Source: Prosthecobacter dejongeii
GTDB taxonomy: Bacteria > Verrucomicrobiota > Verrucomicrobiia > Verrucomicrobiales > Verrucomicrobiaceae
DNA: 64,000 nt
Direction of reading: 5' to 3'
NCBI RefSeq assembly: GCF_014203045.1
Contig: NZ_JACHIF010000001.1
Span: 682,001 to 746,000, forward strand
The translations under genes were made by a program, and so were the position numbers. How positions within the stretch are numbered: the first letter of the stretch is position 1; the number at the start of each line of letters is the position of its first letter. The notes under the pieces were generated by a model. That model was not told where the DNA came from, did not search any database, and worked only from the letters and a program-made list of their open reading frames with translations. Below, one piece after another: positions 8,598 through 16,567 of this stretch.

Positions 8598-8620
8598 CTC
8601 CCCCCAATTCTTGGGGGGAG
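8598..8620. repeat. Perfect hairpin in the pectate lyase-comEC intergenic region
   Basis: CTCCCCCCAA (8598-8607), loop TTC, TTGGGGGGAG (8611-8620): a perfect 10-base stem with a 3-base loop. It sits in the 282-base gap between two convergent genes. There is no T-run on either strand, so it is not a textbook terminator, but it may stop or slow both polymerases. Its C-run/G-run form resembles dispersed intergenic hairpin repeats found in many GC-rich genomes. The rest of 8461-8742 holds no recognisable gene. Confidence 0.5.
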
Positions 8621-8742
8621 AGGGAATGCGCTTTTGAAAGCTCAAAATTGAAGACCGAACGGCTGCTAATCATGGAGCGAACGAGGTATGAACCGCTCTG
8701 AAATTCATGCCGCAAAGATGAGTCTCTTGGTGTTTTAATCGC

Positions 8743-11100
8743 CTAGGGCTGGCGTGGCTTGAGGATCATGGAGCGTGTGCTTTTGAAGGCCTTGAGCTGG
8801 GCTTGCGCACCCTGAATCTCAAGACGCACGCTGCCATCCGCCTCCAGATCGAAGAGCGGCACCTGCTGCTGCTGGCAAAAGTCGCGCAGGCGCTGGGGCA
8901 GGGTTTCTTCAGGGCTGTAGCGGTCGTTGGAGCTGATGATGGCCTGTGGTTGCGCGGCCAGAAGAAGCTCCGTGAGACCGGCGATGTCGGCGCTGTGCTG
9001 GTGCCGAACTAAAAGGTCGCAACGCAGTGTGTCTGGCTTCTCCAGCAGGCGTTTTTCAGTGATGAAGCCAGCGTCGTTGAGCCACAGCACGCGAAAGGCC
9101 CCGAGGTGGATCATGAGAACCAGACCACGATCATCGGCCTTTTCGTGGAGGTCACGTGGCCCCGGGTGCAGGACTTGAGCGGTGATGGGTTGGGTTTCAT
9201 ACGGAGCGATGGGGATGGTCTGGCCCTGCTCATGGCGCTGCCAGAGGGGGCTGTCTGGATGGACTTGAGTGCTGAGTTTTTTCAGGCTGGAAAAAGGTGG
9301 ATCGGGCTTCCAGGGTTCTAGGTGACTGGTGTGCAGGGTGGGCCTGCCCTGGGCGGCAAGCACCCAGGGGGCTGCACCCACATGGGAGATGTCTGAATGG
9401 CTGAGGATGAGACCCTGGAGCTGATCCACCCCAGCCTGCCGGAGAAAGGGCCGCACGACATACCGCCACTGATCCTCATTTCCCGTATCCAGCAGCCAGT
9501 GCTGCGAGCCGCTGGCCAAATATGCGGCCCCACCACCAAACGGAAGCTGGAAGACCTGTATCGCGGCCTCCGGCGCAGTCACCTGCACCACATTCACGTG
9601 ATGATTTGCCCCCGGCCATGTGGCGAACCAAGTGGCCGCCGCCACCATGAAACTGGCGAGGTGGGCATTAAGCTGATTAAACGCCGCGACAGCCCAGCCC
9701 CAGTGCAAACTCGCAAAAACCAAGCTGATGCAGGACAGCAGAAGGCACAGCTCCGATGCAGGCACGAGGATCAGATTTGACACCAGAGCCACCGGTGAAA
9801 AGGTCTGAAAATGGCCTAACAAAAAGGGCAGACTTCCGAACCAGGCGGCGATGGAGCTGAATAATAAAGCGGCTGCCCACATGCGAAGTCGTGAGCCGCA
9901 GCGCTGCCCATAGGTAGCCAGGGTGGGTGGGAGATACGGGTCCAGCTCTGACCAGGCGTGGGTCAAGGTGAGCAGGCCGGAGGCGATCATGACGATGGCT
10001 AGCAACACAAAAAAGGAGAGCTGGAAGCCGGGCATAAACAGCAGGTGAGTCTCTGCCGTGAGCAGCAGCAGGGCCACGGCCCCCAGGATATTGATGACCT
10101 GGGATTTACGATTCAGCAGCGGTGCCGCGAGAACAAAGGCCGTCATGAAGGCCGCCCGTGCGGCGGAAGGGCGCCAACCAGTGATGAAGGCATACGCAAA
10201 GACGAGGAGGATGAGGACGATGCTGAGGCGTAGGCGGCCTAACCAACTGAGGCCCATGGAGGCGATGTGGGCCAGCATGACGACGTGAAGGCCACTGACG
10301 GCAAAGACATGCAGGGTGCCGCTGTCGCGGAAGGCGTCTTCAATGTCCTTACCTGCGGCATCGGAGGCACCGAGAGCCATGGCCAAGATGACGCCAGCCT
10401 GGGTAGGCTGAGACTCCAGGCCCTGAGTGAGCCGCTGAGTGATCCACTGCCGGGAGGCTTCCGCTGCATGCAGGAGACGAAACCGAAGAGCTAGCGCATC
10501 TGCCTTTTCCAGGGTGATTTCCTGGGCTTTTAAGGTGGCCACCCAGCCCATGCGTAAGCTGTAAGTGACGGCATCGAACTGACCGGGATTGTTAGGCGGT
10601 GCAGGCAGACTGAGACGGCCCTGGAGAGTGTAGATACCGGGGGTAGCGAGGGTGTAACCCTCCGGTAGGCGCACTTTAACACTGAGTTTCTGCGGCGTGA
10701 ACTGTGTCTCCCGTGACCATTTGAGGTGCGTCACTTCACAGAGGGCGGTGGCCTGATCCAGCTCGGCCCCTTCAGTCCAGGGATACAACCGCCCCTGCAC
10801 CGTGGCCGTTTCTGCTGTATCGGGGCGGGTGAGTAGATGCTGCCGCACGGGATGGCCGAAGGTCTCTGCCAACCGCTGCGAATGCCAAAAGATGAACCCT
10901 AGACAGATGAGTGGCAGGGCCGTGGCAAGGCCTGGACGATAGGCGAAATACAGCCCAACCAAAAGCGTGACAAGGCAGAAACCCAACCCAGGAGTGTAGG
11001 CCTGAAACTCGGCAACTAGGATACCCACGATGGCCGCCAGCATGAGCAGCAGCATGGGGTAGCGACTGGGCCACGGGAGGAAGCGAGAGCGGAAAGACAT
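8743..11100 (-). CDS. comEC: ComEC/Rec2-family DNA uptake channel
   Basis: About 785 residues from the ATG at 11100; a GTG at 11160 would extend it over the end of the upstream gene. The N-terminal spans and OB-like domain are followed by the competence core with FRDSGTLHVFAVSGLHVVMLAHIA and the GWRPSAARAAFMTAFVL helix, both diagnostic. The C-terminal metallo-beta-lactamase-like domain begins around residue 525 with WLLDTGNEDQ and LILSHSDISHVGAA. The canonical HxDxDHxGG is HSDISHVGAA here: the second aspartate and both glycines are changed, which may weaken metal binding and nuclease activity. ComEC moves single-stranded DNA across the inner membrane during transformation. It is 34 bases downstream of the TPR membrane protein and probably co-transcribed with it. 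Confidence 0.9.
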   Translation of the reverse strand: MSFRSRFLPWPSRYPMLLLMLAAIVGILVAEFQAYTPGLGFCLVTLLVGLYFAYRPGLATALPLICLGFIFWHSQRLAETFGHPVRQHLLTRPDTAETATVQGRLYPWTEGAELDQATALCEVTHLKWSRETQFTPQKLSVKVRLPEGYTLATPGIYTLQGRLSLPAPPNNPGQFDAVTYSLRMGWVATLKAQEITLEKADALALRFRLLHAAEASRQWITQRLTQGLESQPTQAGVILAMALGASDAAGKDIEDAFRDSGTLHVFAVSGLHVVMLAHIASMGLSWLGRLRLSIVLILLVFAYAFITGWRPSAARAAFMTAFVLAAPLLNRKSQVINILGAVALLLLTAETHLLFMPGFQLSFFVLLAIVMIASGLLTLTHAWSELDPYLPPTLATYGQRCGSRLRMWAAALLFSSIAAWFGSLPFLLGHFQTFSPVALVSNLILVPASELCLLLSCISLVFASLHWGWAVAAFNQLNAHLASFMVAAATWFATWPGANHHVNVVQVTAPEAAIQVFQLPFGGGAAYLASGSQHWLLDTGNEDQWRYVVRPFLRQAGVDQLQGLILSHSDISHVGAAPWVLAAQGRPTLHTSHLEPWKPDPPFSSLKKLSTQVHPDSPLWQRHEQGQTIPIAPYETQPITAQVLHPGPRDLHEKADDRGLVLMIHLGAFRVLWLNDAGFITEKRLLEKPDTLRCDLLVRHQHSADIAGLTELLLAAQPQAIISSNDRYSPEETLPQRLRDFCQQQQVPLFDLEADGSVRLEIQGAQAQLKAFKSTRSMILKPRQP

Positions 11101-11134
11101 CGTCCAATGGCGGCGAGCTTGAGCAGGTGACGAG

Positions 11135-11770
11135 CTAAGGCCGATGATGCGCGCGCCCACTTTCCTCTGTTAGGTGTTTATACTCGGCCTGCTCCAGCTC
11201 ATGCAGCTTGTGGTGGGCATTGGCACTGTGGCGGGTGTTGGGAAAATCCGCGATGATGCGCTCCAGCAGTTGGCGCGTGGTGGGGAAGTCTTTGAAATGA
11301 TGCAGTTGCAGATCCACTAGGCGGAAGCGTAGCAGCGCGGCATCATCGGGTGACCAAGGATAGTCCTGGAGGTGGTTTTGCAGCAGGCGCTGGGCGCGCT
11401 GGGGATCTGCCAATTTATCGGCACAGATCTTGGCCATTTCCACAATGGGGAAGGTCTGGCTAGGATCTGCCGCCAGCTCTTTTTCATGCTCCTCGATGGC
11501 ACCTTCGTAGTCGCCCTGGGCCATCTTCGCAGCGGCTTTGGCACTGCCTGTGGCTTTGATTTTTTCCCCCGATGAATACACCGCTGTGCCGACCGCATCG
11601 CCGAACCAGGGCAGCACGTAGGCCACGATCAAAAGCCCCGCCACGATGCCCAGCCCGAGAAAATAGACGAGCATCATGCCCACGTTATCCTGCACCTTAT
11701 CCCAGCCGACTTTGAGCAAGTAGAGGGAAAAGGCGATGAGGCACAGGCGAAGGATTTGCTTGCGGTTCAT
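11135..11770 (-). CDS. Membrane-anchored TPR-like protein
   Basis: 211 residues. Two N-terminal hydrophobic segments, about residues 8-22 and 33-54 (VYFLGLGIVAGLLIVAYVLP), anchor it in the inner membrane. The soluble part, residues 80-200, contains tetratricopeptide-like helices (AKMAQGDYEGAIEEHEKELAADP, LLERIIADFPNTRHSANAHHKL in parts). The A/G-x-Y-x-x-A-I-x-x-x-E pattern is typical of TPRs. It is a probable scaffold for a membrane complex. Its position just upstream of comEC suggests co-transcription, but no competence protein of this exact form is known to me, so a role in DNA uptake is only a guess. Confidence 0.7.
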   Translation of the reverse strand: MNRKQILRLCLIAFSLYLLKVGWDKVQDNVGMMLVYFLGLGIVAGLLIVAYVLPWFGDAVGTAVYSSGEKIKATGSAKAAAKMAQGDYEGAIEEHEKELAADPSQTFPIVEMAKICADKLADPQRAQRLLQNHLQDYPWSPDDAALLRFRLVDLQLHHFKDFPTTRQLLERIIADFPNTRHSANAHHKLHELEQAEYKHLTEESGRAHHRP

Positions 11771-11814
11771 GCCCGCATTTTAGCGGGCACGCAGGGGCGG
11801 TGGCAAGCTTGAGG

Positions 11815-12417
11815 TCAGGGCTTCTTGACCTCGACTCCTGCTTCCTTGGCCACCTCTTCTTTCTTCTTGTCCACGGAGGCGTCCGTTAGCTCCAGCAGTT
11901 TCGGGGCGGTGCCGCCTTTTTCCACGTAGGTGAGGGCCACGCCATTGATGCAAAAGCGGCGCTTTGTGGGCGTATTGGCAGAGACGGATTCGCCCTCAAA
12001 CACGTGCCCCAGGTGGGCTCCGCAGCGTTTGCACAGCGTCTCTACACGGGCCATGCCGTGGGAGTCGTCGCGGCGCTCCAGTACATTCTTGGCGGTGGAG
12101 GCATCATAGAAAGAAGGCCAGCCGCAGCCAGAGTGAAACTTTTCTTTGGAGGTGAAGAGCTCCACCCCGCAGCAAACGCAGTAGTAGGTGCCTTCACCCT
12201 GCTTTTCAAATTCCTCGTAAGTGGCACCAAAGGGCCGCTCCGTTCCGGCCTGGCGTGTGACGGCGTATTGCTCAGCCGTGAGGCGTTTTTTCCAATCGGC
12301 TTCGGTTAGGTTGACTTCGGTTTTAGGCATAGGGGCAGGGGACTTGGGTTTGTCATCCGCGCAGGCGACGAGGGAGAGGCTGGACAGGGCCACGAAAAGT
12401 AACGCTTTTTTGTTCAT
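11815..12417 (-). CDS. msrB: Lipoprotein methionine-R-sulfoxide reductase B
   Basis: 200 residues from the ATG at 12417. A signal sequence ends in the lipobox LSLVAC (Cys19), so the enzyme is exported and lipid-anchored. The MsrB domain spans about residues 36-170: Zn ligands are Cys80/Cys83 (CVCC) and Cys129/Cys132 (CKRC), HSGCGWPSF and HLGHVF are intact, and the catalytic cysteine is Cys156 in RRFCINGVAL (usually RYCINSxSL). It repairs oxidised methionine (R epimer) in envelope proteins. The last 30 residues are a charged Lys/Glu tail. An exported MsrB needs a periplasmic electron donor, which is not in this window. An ATG at 12435 is an alternative start, but it would place extra residues ahead of the signal core. 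Confidence 0.93.
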   Translation of the reverse strand: MNKKALLFVALSSLSLVACADDKPKSPAPMPKTEVNLTEADWKKRLTAEQYAVTRQAGTERPFGATYEEFEKQGEGTYYCVCCGVELFTSKEKFHSGCGWPSFYDASTAKNVLERRDDSHGMARVETLCKRCGAHLGHVFEGESVSANTPTKRRFCINGVALTYVEKGGTAPKLLELTDASVDKKKEEVAKEAGVEVKKP

Positions 12418-12480
12418 GATGGATGTAATCTTCAAACGTGCGAGAAGGGCGCTTGATTGCTTATTCCCGAAAGTTTGATC

Positions 12481-13218
12481 TCAAGAAACACTTTGGCGGA
12501 GCTGGGCCAGTTCTTCCTTCGCAGCGGCGGGGTCTTCCACCGTTTGCAGAATCTCTTCCTGGAGGGCCTCTTGGTAGTCGGCCATCATGCGCATGAGGGC
12601 GGTGCGCAGGGCACCGTAGTTCATGCCGACTTGCTCGGCCATCTGGGGGCCATTGATCCCGCGCAGGCTGCCGCCATCCATGAGCACGGGGCGCAGGACT
12701 TTAAACAACGGCTCTTTGCCCCGGCTTTTGTACAATTCCCCCACGCGGTTTAGGGCAGCGCCCAGGAGTGTCAGCGTCCACTTGCGGCCGAAGATCTGAT
12801 CCGGCGTTTCGTGGTCTTGGAATTTTTCATGCTGATAGCGCTTTTCGCTGTCGGAGTCTCCAGGGTGGGCCTCTTCCTCGGCGCTCACCTCGCGGCGGCG
12901 GTGCTGGTGAAGGCGCTCCCAACTGATGACAAAACGCTCGAGACTGACGTGCAGCATGCAGCGTAGGCGGCCTTTGGAGGCATCGGCAGCGGCGAAGCTT
13001 TCATTGCGCAGGAGCTTCATCAGAAAATCCTGCAAAATGTCATCCGCATCACTGTGCTGGTAACCGCGCCGCCGGAGGTAGCAGTATAGGGGGTAACGGT
13101 ACTGGGTGATCAACTCATCCAGCGCGCGTTTGGCCTCTGCAGCATCGCCATGCCGGAGGCGCGCGATCAGCGTCCACTGAGTCGCGGGCAGATGACTTTC
13201 AGCGGGGGAGGACGACAT
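12481..13218 (-). CDS. ECF-like RNA polymerase sigma factor (paralogue 1)
   Basis: 245 residues from the ATG at 13218, chosen because TAGGGG lies just ahead of it; an upstream TTG/ATG would add ten residues. The sigma-2 region includes LITQYRYPLYCYLRRRGYQHSDADDILQDF (quoted in parts), with the DADDILQDFLMKLL helix that contacts core polymerase. A long insert with RRREVSAEEE separates it from a sigma-4-like C-terminal domain (GSLRGINGPQMAEQVG, LMRMMADYQ). An N-terminal ATQWTLI motif is typical of the planctomycete/verrucomicrobial group of these factors, which are often controlled by Ser/Thr kinases. It is paralogous to the next gene (13374-14099), from which it is 155 bases away. No anti-sigma factor is adjacent. 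Confidence 0.78.
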   Translation of the reverse strand: MSSSPAESHLPATQWTLIARLRHGDAAEAKRALDELITQYRYPLYCYLRRRGYQHSDADDILQDFLMKLLRNESFAAADASKGRLRCMLHVSLERFVISWERLHQHRRREVSAEEEAHPGDSDSEKRYQHEKFQDHETPDQIFGRKWTLTLLGAALNRVGELYKSRGKEPLFKVLRPVLMDGGSLRGINGPQMAEQVGMNYGALRTALMRMMADYQEALQEEILQTVEDPAAAKEELAQLRQSVS

Positions 13219-13373
13219 AACCCCTACCCATAACCAATTTTTCGCCAATGCTCAAGCAACTGCTCTTTTGAACAATTCTAACGATTACAATCTAGAATCT
13301 AAAAGGTTGATTTTCAGATGATTGTTTGAGGCATCACCCCCTGATATTTTTTTGAAAAGCTAGGAAGTGGCAG

Positions 13374-14099
13374 TCATTTCTGGAAGACGGCCATCAGATG
13401 GCTGATTTCATCCTCCACCTGATCCATGTGGCCCACGGTCTGTAGAACCTCATTGCGCAGCAGGGTGCGGTAGTCTTTGAGCAGGCGGTGGAGCCGAATG
13501 CGTAAGGTGCCCTCCGTGATGCTGAGGCTTTGGCTGAGGGCCTGGGTATCATACCCGCGCAGGCTGCCGCCGGAGAGTAAGATGGGCTTCAGGGCCTGGT
13601 AGTCCGCACTTTTGCCCCGGGCCTGATAGTCTTCATCCAGACTTTCCAGCACCCGTTTGAGGAGTTCCTGGCTCCACTTGCGGTTAAAGATCCGCTCGGG
13701 GGTGTCGGCATCGGTGAGATGCTCCATCTGATAGCGTTTTTCAGATTCCGAAAGGTCCTCCAGGGATTTCACTCGCTGGGTACTGTTGCGGCGGCTTTCA
13801 TGCCAGTTGATGAGGAAGCGGTGCAAGGAGGTGCAGAGAAAGCCGCGTAGGCGACCGCGTGCCTCCTCCGTATCCTGGAGGGAATCCAGGCGCAGAAGCT
13901 TGGCTAAAAAATCATGCAGGGCGTCTTCAGCATCGTGATGGTCCAGCCCGCGGCGGCGGATGTAGCAGTAGAGGGGGTAGTGGTACTGGCGGCAAAGATC
14001 TTCCAAAGCGCGGGTGCTGACCTGCGCGTCCTCGCTTTTTAACCGCTGGATTAAGGTCCAGTGGGTGGTGGGAAAGCGGCCGTCCAAACTCTCTTTCAT
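13374..14099 (-). CDS. ECF-like RNA polymerase sigma factor (paralogue 2)
   Basis: 241 residues from the ATG at 14099; an in-frame TTG at 14135 is a longer option. The order of motifs matches paralogue 1: FPTTHWTLIQRL at the N-terminus, YPLYCYIRRRGLDHHDAEDALHDFLAKLL in sigma-2 (in parts), EKRYQMEHLTDADTPERIFNRKW in the linker, and GSLRGYDTQALSQSL in the sigma-4-like domain. By eye the two proteins are about 35-40% identical, so they are a tandem duplication that has diverged, most strongly in the C-terminal DNA-contact helix. Different target promoters are therefore likely. The same-strand neighbours are unrelated. No anti-sigma gene was seen. Confidence 0.78.
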   Translation of the reverse strand: MKESLDGRFPTTHWTLIQRLKSEDAQVSTRALEDLCRQYHYPLYCYIRRRGLDHHDAEDALHDFLAKLLRLDSLQDTEEARGRLRGFLCTSLHRFLINWHESRRNSTQRVKSLEDLSESEKRYQMEHLTDADTPERIFNRKWSQELLKRVLESLDEDYQARGKSADYQALKPILLSGGSLRGYDTQALSQSLSITEGTLRIRLHRLLKDYRTLLRNEVLQTVGHMDQVEDEISHLMAVFQK

Positions 14100-14199
14100 C
14101 ACCGCTGACTTAGGCGGGAGAAGGCATGACGCCAAGCGAATAGTGCGTGGCGTGGCTTAGACGTGGTCTTGCCGTCCCGAAGGCGTGTGCCCTATGAGT

Positions 14200-16335
14200 T
14201 TATTGGACGAATAGGAATTCCCGGGTGTTTAGCAGCGCCCAGGCGACATCGGCAAAGCCGTTTTTGCCACCTTGGCGGATGGTTTTATAAGCGGCTGAGC
14301 GTTCGTCTGGCGAGGGCAGGCGGCTGAGGATGCTGAGAAAAACGGCCTCCACTTTGGGGCCATCCGCCTTGTGTTGATCCACCACATTCATAAGGCGGGA
14401 ACCAGGCTTCGTGATGACCTGACTGCCCCGACCATTCATGAGGGCCAGGGAAATGGGGACCGAGCCGGTCATGACGCTGGCATCCACCAGCTCGCGGTCG
14501 GACTGGCCCAGATTTCGCAGCAGGTGGCCGCCACCCGTGGGTTGGGTGATTTCCGAGGCACGCACGAGAACATCACCATACAGCCGCCAGGCCTTGATGC
14601 GGGGATCTATGTAAAGGGGCGAGCCGCTGGGGCGCATGGATTCATCCTCGCGTGGCCAGCCGAACAAACCACCATCTTTGCTGCTTAGTTCTACCAGTTT
14701 CGCGTAGCGTTCTGTGAGTTCCTTCCCCGTGACGGTGCCGCGATCCATGCTGTAGAGCTTCTCCCATTCCGTGTAGTCGCGCTGGCCGTTGAAGTAATCC
14801 GGATCCTCCAAAATGAGGGTCAAAACCGAGTCCCAGATTTGTTCGGCCGTGAGCCTACGCAGCAGAGGCCCAGGGAAGTCATAAGACGCGCCGGGCGCGA
14901 TGGAGACCAGGGAGGACTCCCTTTGCCATGCCCGGGTGCGGTAAAGCAGGCGTTCAAATTCGCGGATGTCATAACGCAGGCGTTTCATTTCCTCGCCCAG
15001 GAGCTGCACGAGGCCAGGGATGGCGGCGGTGCTGAGATCATTCACATCCGTGACGGGCTCCACCACGGCGCGGCCAAAGGCCCGCTTCCACAGACGATTG
15101 GCGACGGTGATGGCAAAGCGCGGATTGTCATCCGCCGTGAGCCAGTGGGCAAAGGCGGCGCGGCGGTTATCAAACTTGGTTAGGTCTGGCGCATTGCCAA
15201 AGAGGACTTTCGGCTCCACCACCTCCCCGGGTGTGCCGTCTTTGTATTGGTAGTCATGCGGCAGCTTCATCACGCTTTTCGGGTTTTCCGTGATGTGATG
15301 AGCGGAGGCATGCAGGAAGCGCTGCACGGCCGGTTTGACGAGGGGATCAATGGGCTGAAACTTATCTGCTTCTGCCACCAGGGTCAGATTGTCCCGCCAG
15401 GCGAGACCGCGATCTGCCAGGCCCTGTTTTAACATGCCGTAGTCTGGGGCCGAACGGGTGCTGCCAAAGTAAGCGGCGAGGTGGTAAAACTGCTTTTGTG
15501 TCCAGTCATCAAAAGGGTGGTCATGACACTGAGCGCAGGAAATATCCGTGCCTAAAAAGACCTGACTGGTCACGGAGAGATTATCCAGGAGCATGCCGGA
15601 ATCGCGCAAGAGATACCCCGCAGCGGGATTCGTCTGCGTGTTGCCACTGGCGGTCATCATCTCCCTCACCATGACGTCGTAGGGTTTGTTTTCGGCGACG
15701 GCCTGTTTCACCCAGCGGTTGTAAGCAGCGCCGCTGATGTATTCGGAGACACGGGTCTTTAGCCGCAGCATGTCGGCGTAGTAATTGAACAAGTGACTGG
15801 TGTGGCCAGGGGAGGTGAGCAACTGGTCCGTCAGCTTCGCGCGTTTGTTGCGGTCCTTGTCTGCGATGAAGGCCATGGCCTCTTCGTATTTCGGGATGCG
15901 ACCCACCGTTTGCAGGTAGAGACGGCGAACAAATTGTTCGTCATTGAGAGGCGGATTTGGCTTGATGCCCTTGGCCTTCAGGTGGGCCTCCACCACACGG
16001 TCCAGGCGCTCTGCGGCCTGTTCGAGCGTGAGGTTCACAGGGCGTGCCGCCGCTACCCCTGAGGGGGCCGGAGGAGTCAGGCGACGCGCCAGGGCGATGT
16101 CATCGGCGCTGAGTCGAGTGAGGGGAAAGGGGTGCGTTTTTCCATCCTGCGTTTTAAGGTAAACGAACTCGCCCTGCATCATCACCAGCTCGGCTTCCAC
16201 CTTCCGACCCGAGACATCCGTCCACATTCGCACCTCAGCCACAGCAAGGGAAGAGGAGAGACTGGCGATGAGGAGCCAATGACGGAGCGGGCTCCGGCGA
16301 GCCCAAACGGGGAGGTGAGTGAGAGCACTTTTCAT
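14200..16335 (-). CDS. DUF1549/DUF1553 protein with SHD1 domain and CxxCH motif
   Basis: 711 residues, exported. After a signal segment, residues about 33-86 form an SHD1 (SLA1 homology) domain with MWTDVSGRKVEAELV and PLTRLSADD. DUF1549 (PSCyt2) covers about 97-300 with RRLYLQTVGRIP and the conserved SCAQCHDHPFDDW near residue 266, a CxxCH that could bind c-type haem. DUF1553 (PSD1) covers about 395-690 with VANRLWKRAFGRAVVEPV and RLLYRTRAWQRES, ending LLNTREFLFVQ. These proteins are abundant in Planctomycetota and Verrucomicrobiota and normally sit next to a DUF1501 gene; here none follows. They are thought to be exported oxidoreductase-like proteins in polysaccharide use, without a proven reaction. 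Confidence 0.88.
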   Translation of the reverse strand: MKSALTHLPVWARRSPLRHWLLIASLSSSLAVAEVRMWTDVSGRKVEAELVMMQGEFVYLKTQDGKTHPFPLTRLSADDIALARRLTPPAPSGVAAARPVNLTLEQAAERLDRVVEAHLKAKGIKPNPPLNDEQFVRRLYLQTVGRIPKYEEAMAFIADKDRNKRAKLTDQLLTSPGHTSHLFNYYADMLRLKTRVSEYISGAAYNRWVKQAVAENKPYDVMVREMMTASGNTQTNPAAGYLLRDSGMLLDNLSVTSQVFLGTDISCAQCHDHPFDDWTQKQFYHLAAYFGSTRSAPDYGMLKQGLADRGLAWRDNLTLVAEADKFQPIDPLVKPAVQRFLHASAHHITENPKSVMKLPHDYQYKDGTPGEVVEPKVLFGNAPDLTKFDNRRAAFAHWLTADDNPRFAITVANRLWKRAFGRAVVEPVTDVNDLSTAAIPGLVQLLGEEMKRLRYDIREFERLLYRTRAWQRESSLVSIAPGASYDFPGPLLRRLTAEQIWDSVLTLILEDPDYFNGQRDYTEWEKLYSMDRGTVTGKELTERYAKLVELSSKDGGLFGWPREDESMRPSGSPLYIDPRIKAWRLYGDVLVRASEITQPTGGGHLLRNLGQSDRELVDASVMTGSVPISLALMNGRGSQVITKPGSRLMNVVDQHKADGPKVEAVFLSILSRLPSPDERSAAYKTIRQGGKNGFADVAWALLNTREFLFVQ

Positions 16336-16567
16336 CGTCGGAACGGATTAAAAAGTGGAGAAGCAGGGACTGCGCCAGACGGCGGGGATCTCTGCCCTCC
16401 TCACTCTTTACTGGAATTGTTAGGCCGGGTTACAGCGTGTGCATGGATTTAGGCCGATTTCCATAACCCGTTTTTGAACTCAGCACGTCAGGGACATAAG
16501 GCATGAGCTGCCCCCTGCCCTTCAGGCATCTGCCGAAGAGGCCCTGTGAGTCTGCCGCGCCATCGCA

